Position numbers and translations under genes: made by a program. Source: an uncultured Tenacibaculum sp. (GTDB lineage Bacteria > Bacteroidota > Bacteroidia > Flavobacteriales > Flavobacteriaceae). Taken from it: a stretch of 64,000 bases of DNA. The stretch lies in NCBI RefSeq assembly GCF_947504135.1, contig NZ_CANNGG010000004.1:308439-372438 (forward strand), written 5' to 3'. Under the pieces are notes generated by a model, which saw only the letters and a list, made by a program, of their open reading frames with translations, was not told where the DNA came from and made no database searches. The first letter of the stretch is position 1; the number at the start of each line of letters is the position of its first letter. Of the stretch, positions 54,501-64,000 are shown in pieces.

Positions 54501-57005
54501 ATACGGTGACACTTTATTAGAAAATACATCGGTACTAAAGTCTCCTCCATTTTCATACACTTTTGTAATAAAACTCGCTCTTAACATTCCTGGAGCTTTA
54601 CTATCTAATTTAGGCTTTACCGAAAATTTAGTAGTTCCTTCATTACTTAAACTTCCTTTTAGTACTTTAAACTCTTCTGTTCCAAATCGACGAGTTACAT
54701 CATCAAAATTATAGTTTTTGTATTTTGGGAACTCTGTATTCGTTTGTGAGAATTTTCCGTTAATATCTAACTTTAACCCTCTTGCTATTGCTCCATGTAA
54801 CCATTTTACTTCTACATCTCCTGTAATAGTTGAGTTTGCTTTAATGAATTCTGAATCTGTAGCTAGTTTAATTTTTAATCGATTCGGTTTTATAGTTTCA
54901 ACTTTCAATGTTTTGTTGAAAACAGCTCCTCCAACACTTACACGTACTTTCCAATTACCAGTAATAGCTTCTGGATTTGTTACTGGAGCGTATGCATATA
55001 CATTGTTTGACTTTTTTGGAAGTACTTTTCTATCGATTATTTTTCCTCGTGGGTTAATTAATTCGTATTTTATTGGGTGTCCCTCTGGAATTGGATTCGC
55101 ATTATCATTTAAAACAAAAGTTAAGAATAGTTGATCTCCTGGTCTCCAAACTCCTCGTTCTCCATAAATATACCCTTTGATTCCTTCTTGTAATTTTACT
55201 CCAGAAACATCGAACTTACTCATTGAAAGTGCTTCTCCGTCTTTCAATTTCACATAAGTTGTATTGTTATTTTTAGTTACTACTGCAAAAAAGGCATTTG
55301 TAACATCAGAAAAAGACACAACCCCCTCTTTATTAGTTGTAGCTGAAGCTACTTCTTGTTTTTGTAGGTTGTATAAACTTACTTTAGCTCCTTCAATAGC
55401 GTTTGTAGTAAGTATATCTGTAACTGCTACTAGTGTTTTATTATTATTTCCTTTTTTTACTATAACACCAATATTCGTAGCTAAAATATTGGTGCTTATA
55501 TTTTTATTATAATAATATGAAGTTGTACAAGGGTTTTCTCTATCTCTCCAACTATAATCATAATAGTAGTCATCATAATAATTAGGACTATCATAACTTT
55601 TAGTGTCTATTTCTTTTTTACCGAACACTATAGTTTTCGTTGAAACACCTTCAGCACATTTATAATTTGAATAGTCTTTGTTAAAAGAAAACTCAACTCT
55701 ATACATTGCTCCATTTTCTACTTTTACTATTTCAGCTAAATCAATAGCAAAAGCATTTTCTTTACTTAAATCTAATCCTTGATTACCCAGGTTTACTGTA
55801 TATTTAGCTACTGGACGCCCAACATATCGTAGGTTTCCTTGATTACTTAAATCATTATATTGTAAAAATTGTAGTACATTTTCTTTATAAACTTTATAGA
55901 CAGTTGCATCAACTGCTTTTAAGTTTACTGCACTAAAGTTAATTTTTAAATTACTAGAGTTTGGAAGTATAGATCCACTTTTTATAAACTTTACAGCAGG
56001 TTTTAATTCTTCAAAATACACTGTTTTAATCGTATTTTCTTTCAAAGCATAACCATCTGCACTCTTAATTCCTTTGAATATTTCTATATCTACTTTTTGT
56101 GTAAATGATGATTTAGGATATACAGTTACTTTGTTACTATTCACTTTATATGTGAAAGCTCTTTTTTGAGTGTTTAAAAACTGAATTAATCCTTTTAAGT
56201 TTTGTGATTTTTGTAATGGGTCTGAAAAACTTATTTCTATATGCTGTTTATCTGTATCAACAACTTCTACACTTAATACTTTAAAGTTGTTTTTCCCTGT
56301 AATAGTTACTTCTCTACTTCCTTTAGATTCTGACTGAACTGGTGCTCCTGTCCATTCTACCTTTAATTGTTTGTCTTCCTCATAGCGTTCTATACTGTCT
56401 ATCTTAAAGTAAACTTTAGAACTTACTTTTCCAACAGTACTAAACTTTATAAGCTTTGTCTTTCCATTATAGGTAGCTTTTACTAAAGATGGTACTTTAT
56501 CTGTTTCTATAATATCACTCGCTGTCAATTCTCCCTCAACTGCATATAAGTTTTTATTATAAACGCTTGGAGATTGTAAGGAAACATTAAATAATAATTC
56601 TTTAGTTTTTACATTAACATTAAAACTCTCTAAGTTCTCATCAATATCTTCGTATAACTTTGATAAATGAAGTGTTATTGAGTATTCTTGATTACTTTTT
56701 AATTTTTCAGCAGGAACGAAAACTAACTCATTATCGTTTAAAACTACTTCCCCTTTTATAGCTGGTTTGGTAGTAATAACTTCAGTTGCTTCAAAATTTG
56801 TTGTTATTTTCTTTTTTAATACAAACTTTAAGTTTGGGGTTACCGATATTAGTTTATCGGGAAAAACACTAATATACTCACCAAACTCATTAACGTTACT
56901 TTCTGTAGTAACTGTTTTTTTACACGAATTAGCAGTAATCATTAAAAAGATTAATGCAAAAACGCCAATAATTTTTCTCATTTTTTTTAGTAGCTGTAAT
57001 TTCAT
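51486..57005 (-). CDS. Bacterial alpha-2-macroglobulin family protein
   Basis: 1839 aa; lipobox TANSC, MG2-type region (GYIYGERGVWRPGDQLFLTFVLND), thioester motif YPHGCVEQTTS; adjacent to pbpC. Confidence 0.94.
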   Translation of the reverse strand: MKLQLLKKMRKIIGVFALIFLMITANSCKKTVTTESNVNEFGEYISVFPDKLISVTPNLKFVLKKKITTNFEATEVITTKPAIKGEVVLNDNELVFVPAEKLKSNQEYSITLHLSKLYEDIDENLESFNVNVKTKELLFNVSLQSPSVYNKNLYAVEGELTASDIIETDKVPSLVKATYNGKTKLIKFSTVGKVSSKVYFKIDSIERYEEDKQLKVEWTGAPVQSESKGSREVTITGKNNFKVLSVEVVDTDKQHIEISFSDPLQKSQNLKGLIQFLNTQKRAFTYKVNSNKVTVYPKSSFTQKVDIEIFKGIKSADGYALKENTIKTVYFEELKPAVKFIKSGSILPNSSNLKINFSAVNLKAVDATVYKVYKENVLQFLQYNDLSNQGNLRYVGRPVAKYTVNLGNQGLDLSKENAFAIDLAEIVKVENGAMYRVEFSFNKDYSNYKCAEGVSTKTIVFGKKEIDTKSYDSPNYYDDYYYDYSWRDRENPCTTSYYYNKNISTNILATNIGVIVKKGNNNKTLVAVTDILTTNAIEGAKVSLYNLQKQEVASATTNKEGVVSFSDVTNAFFAVVTKNNNTTYVKLKDGEALSMSKFDVSGVKLQEGIKGYIYGERGVWRPGDQLFLTFVLNDNANPIPEGHPIKYELINPRGKIIDRKVLPKKSNNVYAYAPVTNPEAITGNWKVRVSVGGAVFNKTLKVETIKPNRLKIKLATDSEFIKANSTITGDVEVKWLHGAIARGLKLDINGKFSQTNTEFPKYKNYNFDDVTRRFGTEEFKVLKGSLSNEGTTKFSVKPKLDSKAPGMLRASFITKVYENGGDFSTDVFSNKVSPYTSYAGLQDAEEPQSKNYLFTDENYTFNVASVNEEGVGIANTLEVNVYKLSWRWWWSTSDNGLSSYDGTRYHEPYKKLKVTTNANGKGTFKLKVDENDWGRYLIKVKDSKSKHVTSNVVYFDWPSWYAKKKGNQDKSNATMLIFTTDKESYEVDEKATVKFPSSEGGKAFITIENGTEVLDHFWVPTQAQQTSFSFPVKASYTPNVFVNISLLQKHSQTVNDLPIRMYGSIPMLVHNPATKLEPIIQLADELRPESTATVRVKEEKGRAMTYTIALVDEGLLDLTRFKTPNPWGVFYARQSLGVKTWDIFDDVIGAYGGKVNQILSIGGDEAEAGSKNRKANRFKPMVTYLGPFDLEMGDIKEHKIKIPKYVGSVRAMVVATDTKKDAYGRDEKTAFVRKPVMILASLPRKITPQETVTLPVTVFAMKPNIKNVKVTVQPNEAYTIVGDKTQTVSFSQPDEKMAYFTLKVNDFKGIGKVKIDASSGREKASYEVEIDVLNPNPVTTEVKDLVLNSNEQGELNFTSFGTRGTNGATLELSTLPPMNFTKRLGYLIRYPHGCVEQTTSGAFPQLFLPELFELSKEKIASTERNIKAAIQRLSDFQLSNGGLSYWQGNSTADSWGTSYAGHFMIEAEKKGYVLPIGFKSKWIGYQKQQARNWRNNSRYYNNSLSQAYRLYTLSLANSPDLASMNRLRESMGVSDEAKMRLASAYALIGKKAIAKSILKGITGYTYTKRYYSNYGSETRNKAMSLETYMLLDDEMKSIKLAKEIAEDLSSNNWMSTQTTAYSLLAMSQYAMKNGDSDGINVNYILNKASGEASTSKSLLAKDLIAIQKENSLKITNKNSGVLYVRILNKGILPVGEEKVFQKNLETTITYKTKDGARITPDNLSQGTNFVAEVTVKNPTSETIDNVALTQYIPSGWEIVNTRFTDFGNITTSSKVDYTDIRDASISNYFTLKKYETKTFRVLVNASYLGEYYLPGVQVEAMYDNDYIARTKGQWIKVIK

Positions 57006-57236
57006 TTTTTTAGAAGTTTTGACTTTCTCTATTCTTTATAAAACTAATGAAAAATATTTTTAAAAGATTATCCTATTTAGAATCTGTAGCAATTCATTTA
57101 GTATTCGTAATTCGAATCAATATTTTTAAGCAATTTTATTAAGAGACTTTTTTTAACAGCAAATTTACCATTTTTAGGGTATTTACTATACAATTAGTGC
57201 TTATATTTTTTACTTTTACATCCTCAATTACACGAT

Positions 57237-57818
57237 ATGCTTGGATTACAATTTGACACGGAAACTTCATGGGTTGAAGTTGCTAAAAATGGATTAGAAC
57301 AGTTACTAACCGATCATGCTTTTGCTGAACAAAAAGCTGCTTCGAATGCTGTGTCAATTATTATCAATTACTCTGAAGAAACAGCACTTGTTAAGGACAT
57401 GAGTGATATTGCCATTGAAGAAATGGAACATTTTAGAATGGTGCATAACATAATGATAGAACGAGGTATGGTTTTAGGACAGGCTACTAAAAATGACTAT
57501 GCTTTACGATTACAAAAGTTTTTTCCACACACGAAAGACAGAACTGAAGCCCTAATACATCGTTTATTGGTTGCTGCTTTAATTGAAGCTCGAAGTTGTG
57601 AACGTTTTAAGGTTTTTGCTGATAACATGGAAGATGAACAATTATCTAAATTTTATATCGATTTAATGGTTTCTGAAGCAAATCATTACACCTTATTTTT
57701 AGGGTATGCTCGTAAGTATATGGATCGTGAAATCGTTGATAAAAAATGGGAAGATTTATTAGCTTTTGAAGCCAAAATGATGAGAGAAAGAGGTAAAACT
57801 GCAAAAGTTCACGGATAG
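57237..57818 (+). CDS. miaE: tRNA-(ms[2]io[6]A)-hydroxylase
   Basis: EEMEHFRMV, LIEARSCERF, SEANHYTLFLGYARKY diiron motifs. Confidence 0.93.
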   Translation: MLGLQFDTETSWVEVAKNGLEQLLTDHAFAEQKAASNAVSIIINYSEETALVKDMSDIAIEEMEHFRMVHNIMIERGMVLGQATKNDYALRLQKFFPHTKDRTEALIHRLLVAALIEARSCERFKVFADNMEDEQLSKFYIDLMVSEANHYTLFLGYARKYMDREIVDKKWEDLLAFEAKMMRERGKTAKVHG

Positions 57819-58255
57819 TGTTTAGTAAAGAAGAATCTGCTCGGTTACGTAAAGAATTTTGGACAAGTTTTGGAAAGTCTTTTCCAAGAAAATGGTTGTT
57901 ATACAATACCAAAATAAAAGGGTTTTCTTTTAAATTTCAGGCGGACAGAAAAAAAGCTTCTGTTTGTTTAGATTTTGAACACCCTGAAGAAATAGCCAAT
58001 GAATTACTTTATGATCAGCTACTTTCTTTAAAAAAAATACTGGAAAGTGAATATTTACCTGAGGTTATTTTTGATGATAACTTTGAACTAGATAATCACA
58101 AGGTTATTCGTAGAATTTATGTCCCTTTTGACAAAAAATTCAGCATTCACAATAAAGATACTTGGCGAGATTGTTATGAGTTTTATGTTGAAACTATGAC
58201 TCAATTTGAACTGTTTTTTTATGAGTATGATGACTTTATAAAACAAGCTATCTAA
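57818..58255 (+). CDS. DUF4268 domain-containing protein
   Basis: RLRKEFWTSFGKSFPRKWLLYNTKIKGFSFKFQADRKKASVCLDFE. Confidence 0.8.
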   Translation: MFSKEESARLRKEFWTSFGKSFPRKWLLYNTKIKGFSFKFQADRKKASVCLDFEHPEEIANELLYDQLLSLKKILESEYLPEVIFDDNFELDNHKVIRRIYVPFDKKFSIHNKDTWRDCYEFYVETMTQFELFFYEYDDFIKQAI

Positions 58256-58323
58256 TCACAGGAAAAAGCCCCTTTTTACCTCAAAAACATACAATTAACT
58301 TGTTTTGTATTGAGTTTTCGTTA

Positions 58324-58331
58324 TATCTTTG
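58324..58331 (+). promoter_or_regulatory. Putative -7 box (TAnnTTTG-type) upstream of the CAP-domain gene
   Basis: tatctttg with upstream ttgtattg. Confidence 0.5.
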
Positions 58332-58367
58332 CAAAGTTTTTTTGATTAACCCCTTAACCCCCTAATC

Positions 58368-58856
58368 ATGAATAACTACCCCCTTAAGTTATTAGTGCTT
58401 TGTTGTGCGCTAATATTGACGTCTTGTTCGTCTAATGAAACTGAAATAATTGACAACCCTGAAATGTCAGCTAGCATCAGTGAAAAACCGATTGAAGCAG
58501 ATATCTTAGGTCTAATTAACACGTATAGAGTTAATAATGGCTTTTCTTCACTAAGCAAGTTACAAACTATTAAGTCACAAACAAGCAATCATACCAACTA
58601 TATGATTGAGAAAGACGAGGTTTCACACGACTTTTTTTACCAACGCAAAGAGTATTTAGCTGAAAATGCTGATGCTATTAAAGTAGGTGAAAATGTAGCT
58701 TATGGCTATTCTACTGCTGAAGCTGTAGTTAATGCTTGGATTAAAAGCGAAGGTCACAAAGAAAATATTGAAGGCGATTATACTCACTTTGAAGTTACTG
58801 CTGAAAAAAGCGCTAACGGTAAATGGTATTACACTAACATTTTTGTAAAAAAGTAG
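58368..58856 (+). CDS. CAP/SCP domain lipoprotein
   Basis: Lipobox LTSC; LGLINTYRVNNGFSSL; SHDFFYQR; GENVAYGYSTAEAVVNAWIKSEGHKENIEGDYTHFEV. Confidence 0.92.
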   Translation: MNNYPLKLLVLCCALILTSCSSNETEIIDNPEMSASISEKPIEADILGLINTYRVNNGFSSLSKLQTIKSQTSNHTNYMIEKDEVSHDFFYQRKEYLAENADAIKVGENVAYGYSTAEAVVNAWIKSEGHKENIEGDYTHFEVTAEKSANGKWYYTNIFVKK

Positions 58857-58871
58857 TAAACTTAAATTAAA

Positions 58872-58903
58872 ACCCCAATCCAACATGCGCATTGAATCGG
58901 GGC
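58872..58903 (-). terminator. Terminator of the type IX secretion/gliding operon (minus strand)
   Basis: Minus strand cccgattcaatgcgcatgttggattggggttttaattt: stem with G-T wobbles and T run. Confidence 0.5.
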
Positions 58904-58931
58904 TAAAGAAAACTACTCTACGGGAGACTAA

Positions 58932-60830
58932 TTACTTATTTTCACCTTTATAATTATTCGTGATTATAAATTTTGATCGTCTGTTTTCTTGATGTTCTTC
59001 TTCGGTACATTTAACACCGTTAGAACACTTATTTATCAATTGTTTTTCTCCATAACCAATAGCACTTTGAATTCTGTGTTTGGCTATATCACGTGAATAA
59101 ATATAATCTCTAGTAGATTTTGCTCTTCTATCAGATAAAATTTCATTGTATCGGTCACTTCCTCTGCTGTCTGTATGTGCTTCAATTTTTATAATCATTT
59201 TCGGATTATTTTTTAACACTCTTACTATATGCTCTAACTCGTAAGCAGCATCAGGACGAATATTCCATTTATTAAAATCAAAGAATATTGGGTCAATTAC
59301 AATCTCATTACCTATAATTAATGGTGTTAAATATAAATCACGATCTATTTCTATACCTCTTACATCTGTCGTTTCAATATTATTAATGAAGTCATCTTTA
59401 TAATCTAGTTTTGTTCCTCTTAATCTAAATATCTTCTCGCATTCTACTTCAAAAATATAAGAAGCGTCTTCTTGTGTAACAAATCTTTGTATTACCTTAC
59501 CTTGGGCATCTATTAATTCTACTAAAGTATTTGGCAACAATTCTTTTGTTCTTTTATCAAAAGTTCTCCCTTTAATATATTGTTTACACTTTAAGGTTTT
59601 AAACTTATATAAATCATCCTGTCCTTTTCCTCCTGGTCGGTTAGAAGAAAAGTACCCTGTTTTTGCATCTTCATTATAAAAGAAAGCAAAATCATCATAT
59701 CCACTATTAAATGGAGCTCCTATATTTATAACTTCTGACGAGTTATTTTTTAGTAAATCAGATTTAAAAATATCTAATAATCCTAAATTTGCATATCCAT
59801 CCGAAGAAAAATATAGTGTATAATCTTTAGCTACAAACGGAAACATTTCTCTATCAGCTGTATTAATTTTCTCTCCTAAGTTTATTGGTGCTCCATACTC
59901 TCCATTAGGTAAAATAGCTACTTTGTAAATATCGGTTGCTCCAAAACCTCCAGGTCTATCAGATGTAAAATACAATGTTTTTTCATCCGGACTCAATGCT
60001 GGATGTCCACTAGAATACATTTTATCATTAAACGGTAACTCTTCAATATTATCCCATTGCCCGTTAACCAACGTGGCTTTGAATATTTTTAAATGCGATG
60101 TACCTTTTTTACTATACTCTAGTTTTTTCTTTTCGTTTAAATTATTTCTTGTAAAATATAACGTTTGTCCGTCTTTAGTTATTGCTACACTCGATTCATG
60201 AAAACCCGTATTAATTTTAGAAGATACAATAGGAATAACACTTGCTATACTATCTTCATCTTTTTCATTTTTAATAATTTTGGCTTGATATAAGTCTAAA
60301 TACGGTTGGTTATTCCATTCATAAATTTCTCCATCTTTTTTTCTTGTCGAAGCAAAATATAGTTTTTGTCCATTTACATACGTTCCAAACTCTGAGTTTT
60401 TAGTATTAATTTCTAAGTTTGCTACTACTACAGAGTCTTTATTAAGTGTTTTTAGCTTATCATAATCTACAATTCCTATTTTGGTAACTACATCAGGTAT
60501 TTTTTGCAGCCACTTATCTGCTTTTTCGTATTCACCAAGACTTCTAAGTGATTGTACATATTTATATATAGCTTCATCACTTAAACCTTCATCTCTATTG
60601 GAAGCCACCCCATACCAATAAGCAGCTTGTTTAGAGTTTGAGTTATTATAATAACAATCTGCCAACCTTGTTATCATATCCACCCCATCGTCTCCTTCGT
60701 TTATGGCTTTTTTATAGAATTCAGCAGCCTTTATATAGGAGTATTCTTTATAGAATTTATCAGCTACTTTTCTTTGTGAAAAAGCAAAACATGATAAAAA
60801 AAGTAATATAAATGTAATTTTTGTTTTCAT
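58932..60830 (-). CDS. OmpA-family peptidoglycan-binding protein with TPR and WD40-like/PD40 repeats
   Basis: ALSPDEKTLYFTSDRPGGFGATDIYK repeats; C-terminal IKIEAHTDSRGSDRYNEILSDRRAKSTRDYI. Confidence 0.93.
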   Translation of the reverse strand: MKTKITFILLFLSCFAFSQRKVADKFYKEYSYIKAAEFYKKAINEGDDGVDMITRLADCYYNNSNSKQAAYWYGVASNRDEGLSDEAIYKYVQSLRSLGEYEKADKWLQKIPDVVTKIGIVDYDKLKTLNKDSVVVANLEINTKNSEFGTYVNGQKLYFASTRKKDGEIYEWNNQPYLDLYQAKIIKNEKDEDSIASVIPIVSSKINTGFHESSVAITKDGQTLYFTRNNLNEKKKLEYSKKGTSHLKIFKATLVNGQWDNIEELPFNDKMYSSGHPALSPDEKTLYFTSDRPGGFGATDIYKVAILPNGEYGAPINLGEKINTADREMFPFVAKDYTLYFSSDGYANLGLLDIFKSDLLKNNSSEVINIGAPFNSGYDDFAFFYNEDAKTGYFSSNRPGGKGQDDLYKFKTLKCKQYIKGRTFDKRTKELLPNTLVELIDAQGKVIQRFVTQEDASYIFEVECEKIFRLRGTKLDYKDDFINNIETTDVRGIEIDRDLYLTPLIIGNEIVIDPIFFDFNKWNIRPDAAYELEHIVRVLKNNPKMIIKIEAHTDSRGSDRYNEILSDRRAKSTRDYIYSRDIAKHRIQSAIGYGEKQLINKCSNGVKCTEEEHQENRRSKFIITNNYKGENK

Positions 60831-60841
60831 AAGTGTGCTTT

Positions 60842-61783
60842 TTAAAAGTATCTAGGTGATTTTGTTCTATATGCTTTAGGCTGTAATTCAAACATCAATA
60901 ATACCTCATGAGTACCATTTGAATATTGATTAATATCAGATAATGGATGTTCGTAAGCATATCCTATTCTAAACTGACGAGAGACTTGAAAATCTACCAA
61001 AGCTCCTAATGCTCCTGTATACTCGTTAATTCTATAAGATCCGCCTAACCAAAGCTTTTCATTAAACAAAAAATTTGCTGTAATATCATACGATAAAGGT
61101 GCTCCGTTTGTTGCTTTAATTAAAGTTGCTGGCTTAAATTTTACATTATCACTTAAATCAAATACATAACCTCCTGTTAAGTAATAACTCACCTTATCTA
61201 CAACTCCGTAATTAATTCCATTAACTTGTAAATCATTATGGTCTATATTTAATAGCCTCGGAGCCGACAATCCTACATACCATTTATTAGTATGCATTAA
61301 TACACCACTACCTATGTTAGGTTCCCATCTATTTTGAATTCCTGAGATACCTGGATCAGATGGTTCTGCAGCTATTAAAGCATAATCAATATTATATTGA
61401 GTAAAACCTGCTTTAAGACCAAAGGCTAATTTTATAGTACTGTTAAGTTTAATCGTGTAAGAAAAATCTCCATATAAATAGGTGAACTTTTCGTATCCAA
61501 GCTTATCGTTAATAAACGATAAGCCTAGACCGATTTTATCATTCCTTAGAGGTGAGTGAACAGATAAAGTTTGCGTTTCAGGCGCTCTTTCTAATCCTGC
61601 CCACTGGCTTCTATGCAACCCAACTATACTCAACACTTCTCTACTACCTGCATAAGCAGGGTTTATGGAAATTGTATTGTACATGTACTGGGTAAATTGT
61701 GGTAACTGTTGCGATTGTACGGTAAAAATACCTGCAAATAGTAACACAACAATTGCTTGTAATATTCTGTAATTATGGTTCAT
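60842..61783 (-). CDS. PorP/SprF family type IX secretion system membrane protein
   Basis: QLPQFTQYMYNTISINPAYAGSREVLSIVGLHRSQWAGLERAPETQTLSVHSPL. Confidence 0.95.
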   Translation of the reverse strand: MNHNYRILQAIVVLLFAGIFTVQSQQLPQFTQYMYNTISINPAYAGSREVLSIVGLHRSQWAGLERAPETQTLSVHSPLRNDKIGLGLSFINDKLGYEKFTYLYGDFSYTIKLNSTIKLAFGLKAGFTQYNIDYALIAAEPSDPGISGIQNRWEPNIGSGVLMHTNKWYVGLSAPRLLNIDHNDLQVNGINYGVVDKVSYYLTGGYVFDLSDNVKFKPATLIKATNGAPLSYDITANFLFNEKLWLGGSYRINEYTGALGALVDFQVSRQFRIGYAYEHPLSDINQYSNGTHEVLLMFELQPKAYRTKSPRYF

Positions 61784-61794
61784 AGCTTATAATA

Positions 61795-64000
61795 TTATTT
61801 GGTTCCTAAATAAATTGCTCCTGTAAATGGTTTTAAACCACTATTTTCTAATATTACAATGTAGTAATATGTACCTGCTGGTAATCTTTTAGCCCCTCCA
61901 AACTTAGTTCCATCAGAAACTCCATTCCAATTATTGGCATAATTGTTAGACTCAAAGACTTGTGCTCCCCAACGGTTAAATATTTTCACATTTACTATAA
62001 ATCCACAAGATTCTACTCCTGTTACTTCAAAGAATTCATTCCATGAATCTCCATTAGGGGTTACTGCTTTTGATATTACCACATCTTCTTGTCCACATGG
62101 TAATACAATACAGTCATCGTTTAAATTAATCGTAACTTTTATTGACCTTAAACATCCATTATTTGGTTCAGTATAAGTGAATACATAGTCTCCTAAACTT
62201 AAACCTGATGGATCAAAACTTGCATCGTCCGATAATACTACATTTCCTTGTGTAACTTCCCAACTACCTTCTTCACTTGGGTTAGCTACATAATCATTCA
62301 AATTAATTTCTCCATCGTCTATACATTTAGAATCAGCTATTTCTGTTACCGATGTATTGACTGTTACTGTAATGGTTTGTGTAAATTCAGCTACGTTTCC
62401 ACAATCATCAGAAACTGTCCATGTTCTTGTAATCATATAATTACTATCAGTTCCATCAAACGTACTTGTCTCTTCAAAATTTGTTTGAGTTACGTTTGCT
62501 GAACAATTATCAGTAAATTCTAAAGTTGGAACCTCTGGAACATTATCACATTCAACTGTAATATCTTCTAAAGTAGAAACTAATTCTGGTGCTTCAGTAT
62601 CTTCAACATTAATTACTTGAGTATGTGAAACTGTATTCCCTGCACAATCTTGAACTGTCCATGTTCTGGTAATTGTATATTCTGTTGCACAGTCATCATC
62701 TTGTCCTGCAAACTCTTCTGAATAATTTACTGTAACTGATGAACTACAATTATCTGTCGCTGTTAATACCGCTGCTTCAGGAATTGTATCACAACTTACT
62801 GTTACATCCGCAGGTAATTCTTCTACAAACTCTGGAGATATCGTATCTTCTACTGTTACTACTTGAGAGTGTGAAGTTTCATTTCCTGCACAATCTTGAA
62901 CTGTCCATGTTCTGGTAATTGTATATTCTGTTACACAGTCATCATCTTGTCCTGCAAACTCTTCTGAATAATTTACTGTAACTGATGAACTACAATTATC
63001 TGTCGCTGTTAATACCGCTGCTTCAGGAATTGTATCACAACTTATCGTTACATCCGCAGGTAATTCTTCTACAAACTCTGGAGCTACCGTATCTTCTACT
63101 GATACTACTTGAGAGTGTGAAGTTTCATTTCCTGCACAATCTTGAACTGTCCATGTTCTAGTAATTGTATATTCTGTTACACAGTCATCATCTTGTCCAG
63201 TAATTACTTCGTTTGGAATTACGGTTACTGACGGATCACAATTGTCTGTCGCTGTCAAGGTTTCCATTACTGGAATGTTATCACAACTTACTGTGATTTC
63301 TGCTGCTGGTAACTCTTCTACAAATTCTGGTGATACTGTGTCTTCTACTGTGATTACTTGAATATGAGTAGTCGTGTTTCCTGAACAATCTGATACCGTC
63401 CATTTTCTTGTAATTAAGTATTCCGATCCACAAGCATCGTCATCTCCACTTTTTACTTCACTTGGAATTACGGTTACTGATGGATCACAATTGTCTGTCG
63501 CTGTTAGTGTTTCCATCACTGGAATATTATCACAACTTACTGTAATTTCTGCTGCTGGTAACTCCTCTACAAACTCTGGAGCTACTGTATCTTCTACTGT
63601 TACTACTTGAGAATGTGAAGTTTCATTTCCTGCACAATCTTGAACTGTCCATGTTCTGGTAATTGTATATTCTGTTGCACAGTCATCATCTTGTCCTGCA
63701 AACTCTTCTGAATAATTTACTGTAACTGATGAACTACAATTATCTGTCGCTGTTAATACCGCTGCTTCAGGAATTGTATCACAACTTACTGTTACATCCG
63801 CAGGTAATTCTTCTACAAACTCTGGAGCTACCGTATCTTCTACTGTTACTACTTGAGAGTGTGAAGTTTCATTTCCTGCACAATCTTGAACTGTCCATGT
63901 TCTAGTAATTGTATATTCTGTTACACATTCATCGTCTTGTCCTGCAAACTCTTCTGAGTAATTTACAGTTACAGATGCATCACAATTGTCGGTTGCGGTT
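61795..64000 (-). CDS. Giant adhesin with ~82-aa HYR-like repeats and gliding motility-associated C-terminal domain (5' part outside window)
   Basis: C-terminus VTPNGDSWNEFFEVTGVE..VKIFNRWGAQVFESNNYANNWNG..LPAGTYYYIV; the repeats continue past the track's 63519 Met to the window edge. Confidence 0.92.
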   Translation of the reverse strand, partial: TATDNCDASVTVNYSEEFAGQDDECVTEYTITRTWTVQDCAGNETSHSQVVTVEDTVAPEFVEELPADVTVSCDTIPEAAVLTATDNCSSSVTVNYSEEFAGQDDDCATEYTITRTWTVQDCAGNETSHSQVVTVEDTVAPEFVEELPAAEITVSCDNIPVMETLTATDNCDPSVTVIPSEVKSGDDDACGSEYLITRKWTVSDCSGNTTTHIQVITVEDTVSPEFVEELPAAEITVSCDNIPVMETLTATDNCDPSVTVIPNEVITGQDDDCVTEYTITRTWTVQDCAGNETSHSQVVSVEDTVAPEFVEELPADVTISCDTIPEAAVLTATDNCSSSVTVNYSEEFAGQDDDCVTEYTITRTWTVQDCAGNETSHSQVVTVEDTISPEFVEELPADVTVSCDTIPEAAVLTATDNCSSSVTVNYSEEFAGQDDDCATEYTITRTWTVQDCAGNTVSHTQVINVEDTEAPELVSTLEDITVECDNVPEVPTLEFTDNCSANVTQTNFEETSTFDGTDSNYMITRTWTVSDDCGNVAEFTQTITVTVNTSVTEIADSKCIDDGEINLNDYVANPSEEGSWEVTQGNVVLSDDASFDPSGLSLGDYVFTYTEPNNGCLRSIKVTINLNDDCIVLPCGQEDVVISKAVTPNGDSWNEFFEVTGVESCGFIVNVKIFNRWGAQVFESNNYANNWNGVSDGTKFGGAKRLPAGTYYYIVILENSGLKPFTGAIYLGTK
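62600..64000. repeat. Tandem coding repeats, period 246-249 bp
   Basis: tgcacaatcttgaactgtccatgtt recurs at about 62641, 62887, 63133, (63382 diverged), 63631, 63877. Confidence 0.9.

Noticed and set aside
51694-57063. Multiple + strand ORFs across the macroglobulin gene
   Set aside because: Antisense frames of a continuous 1839-aa CDS; no RBS or family motifs.
62641-64000. CRISPR array
   Set aside because: The repeats are 246-249 bp, in-frame coding units of an adhesin, not short direct repeats with unique spacers.

Overview
AT-rich window, consistent with a marine Flavobacteriaceae-type (Bacteroidota) chromosome. Most of it is ordinary core genome: lon, pyrD, pheT, rsmD, an ABC-F ATPase, a DEAD-box helicase, purB, terC, msrA, dnaX, a CPA1 antiporter, pbpC plus a bacterial alpha-2-macroglobulin, miaE, and a PorP / OmpA / giant repeat adhesin locus of type IX secretion/gliding type that runs off the right edge. 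The accessory parts are: (1) a complete two-gene Hachiman-type defence operon (HamA DUF1837 nuclease + HamB helicase, 34496-37434), closely bracketed by an imperfect 13-bp inverted repeat and followed by an unannotated IS110-family transposase C-terminal relic; (2) a nested direct-repeat structure A-B-X-B'-A' (49782-51513) inserted between pbpC and the alpha-2-macroglobulin gene. In it, REP-like hairpin elements flank a beheaded deaminase-toxin C-terminus, a putative immunity gene and a membrane protein gene; (3) two separate metal-type loci, each pairing a TonB receptor with a small His-rich exported protein; (4) a frameshifted small membrane-protein gene (32837-33120). No tRNA, rRNA or CRISPR array was recognised. 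All family calls come from reading motifs by eye; no database search was run.
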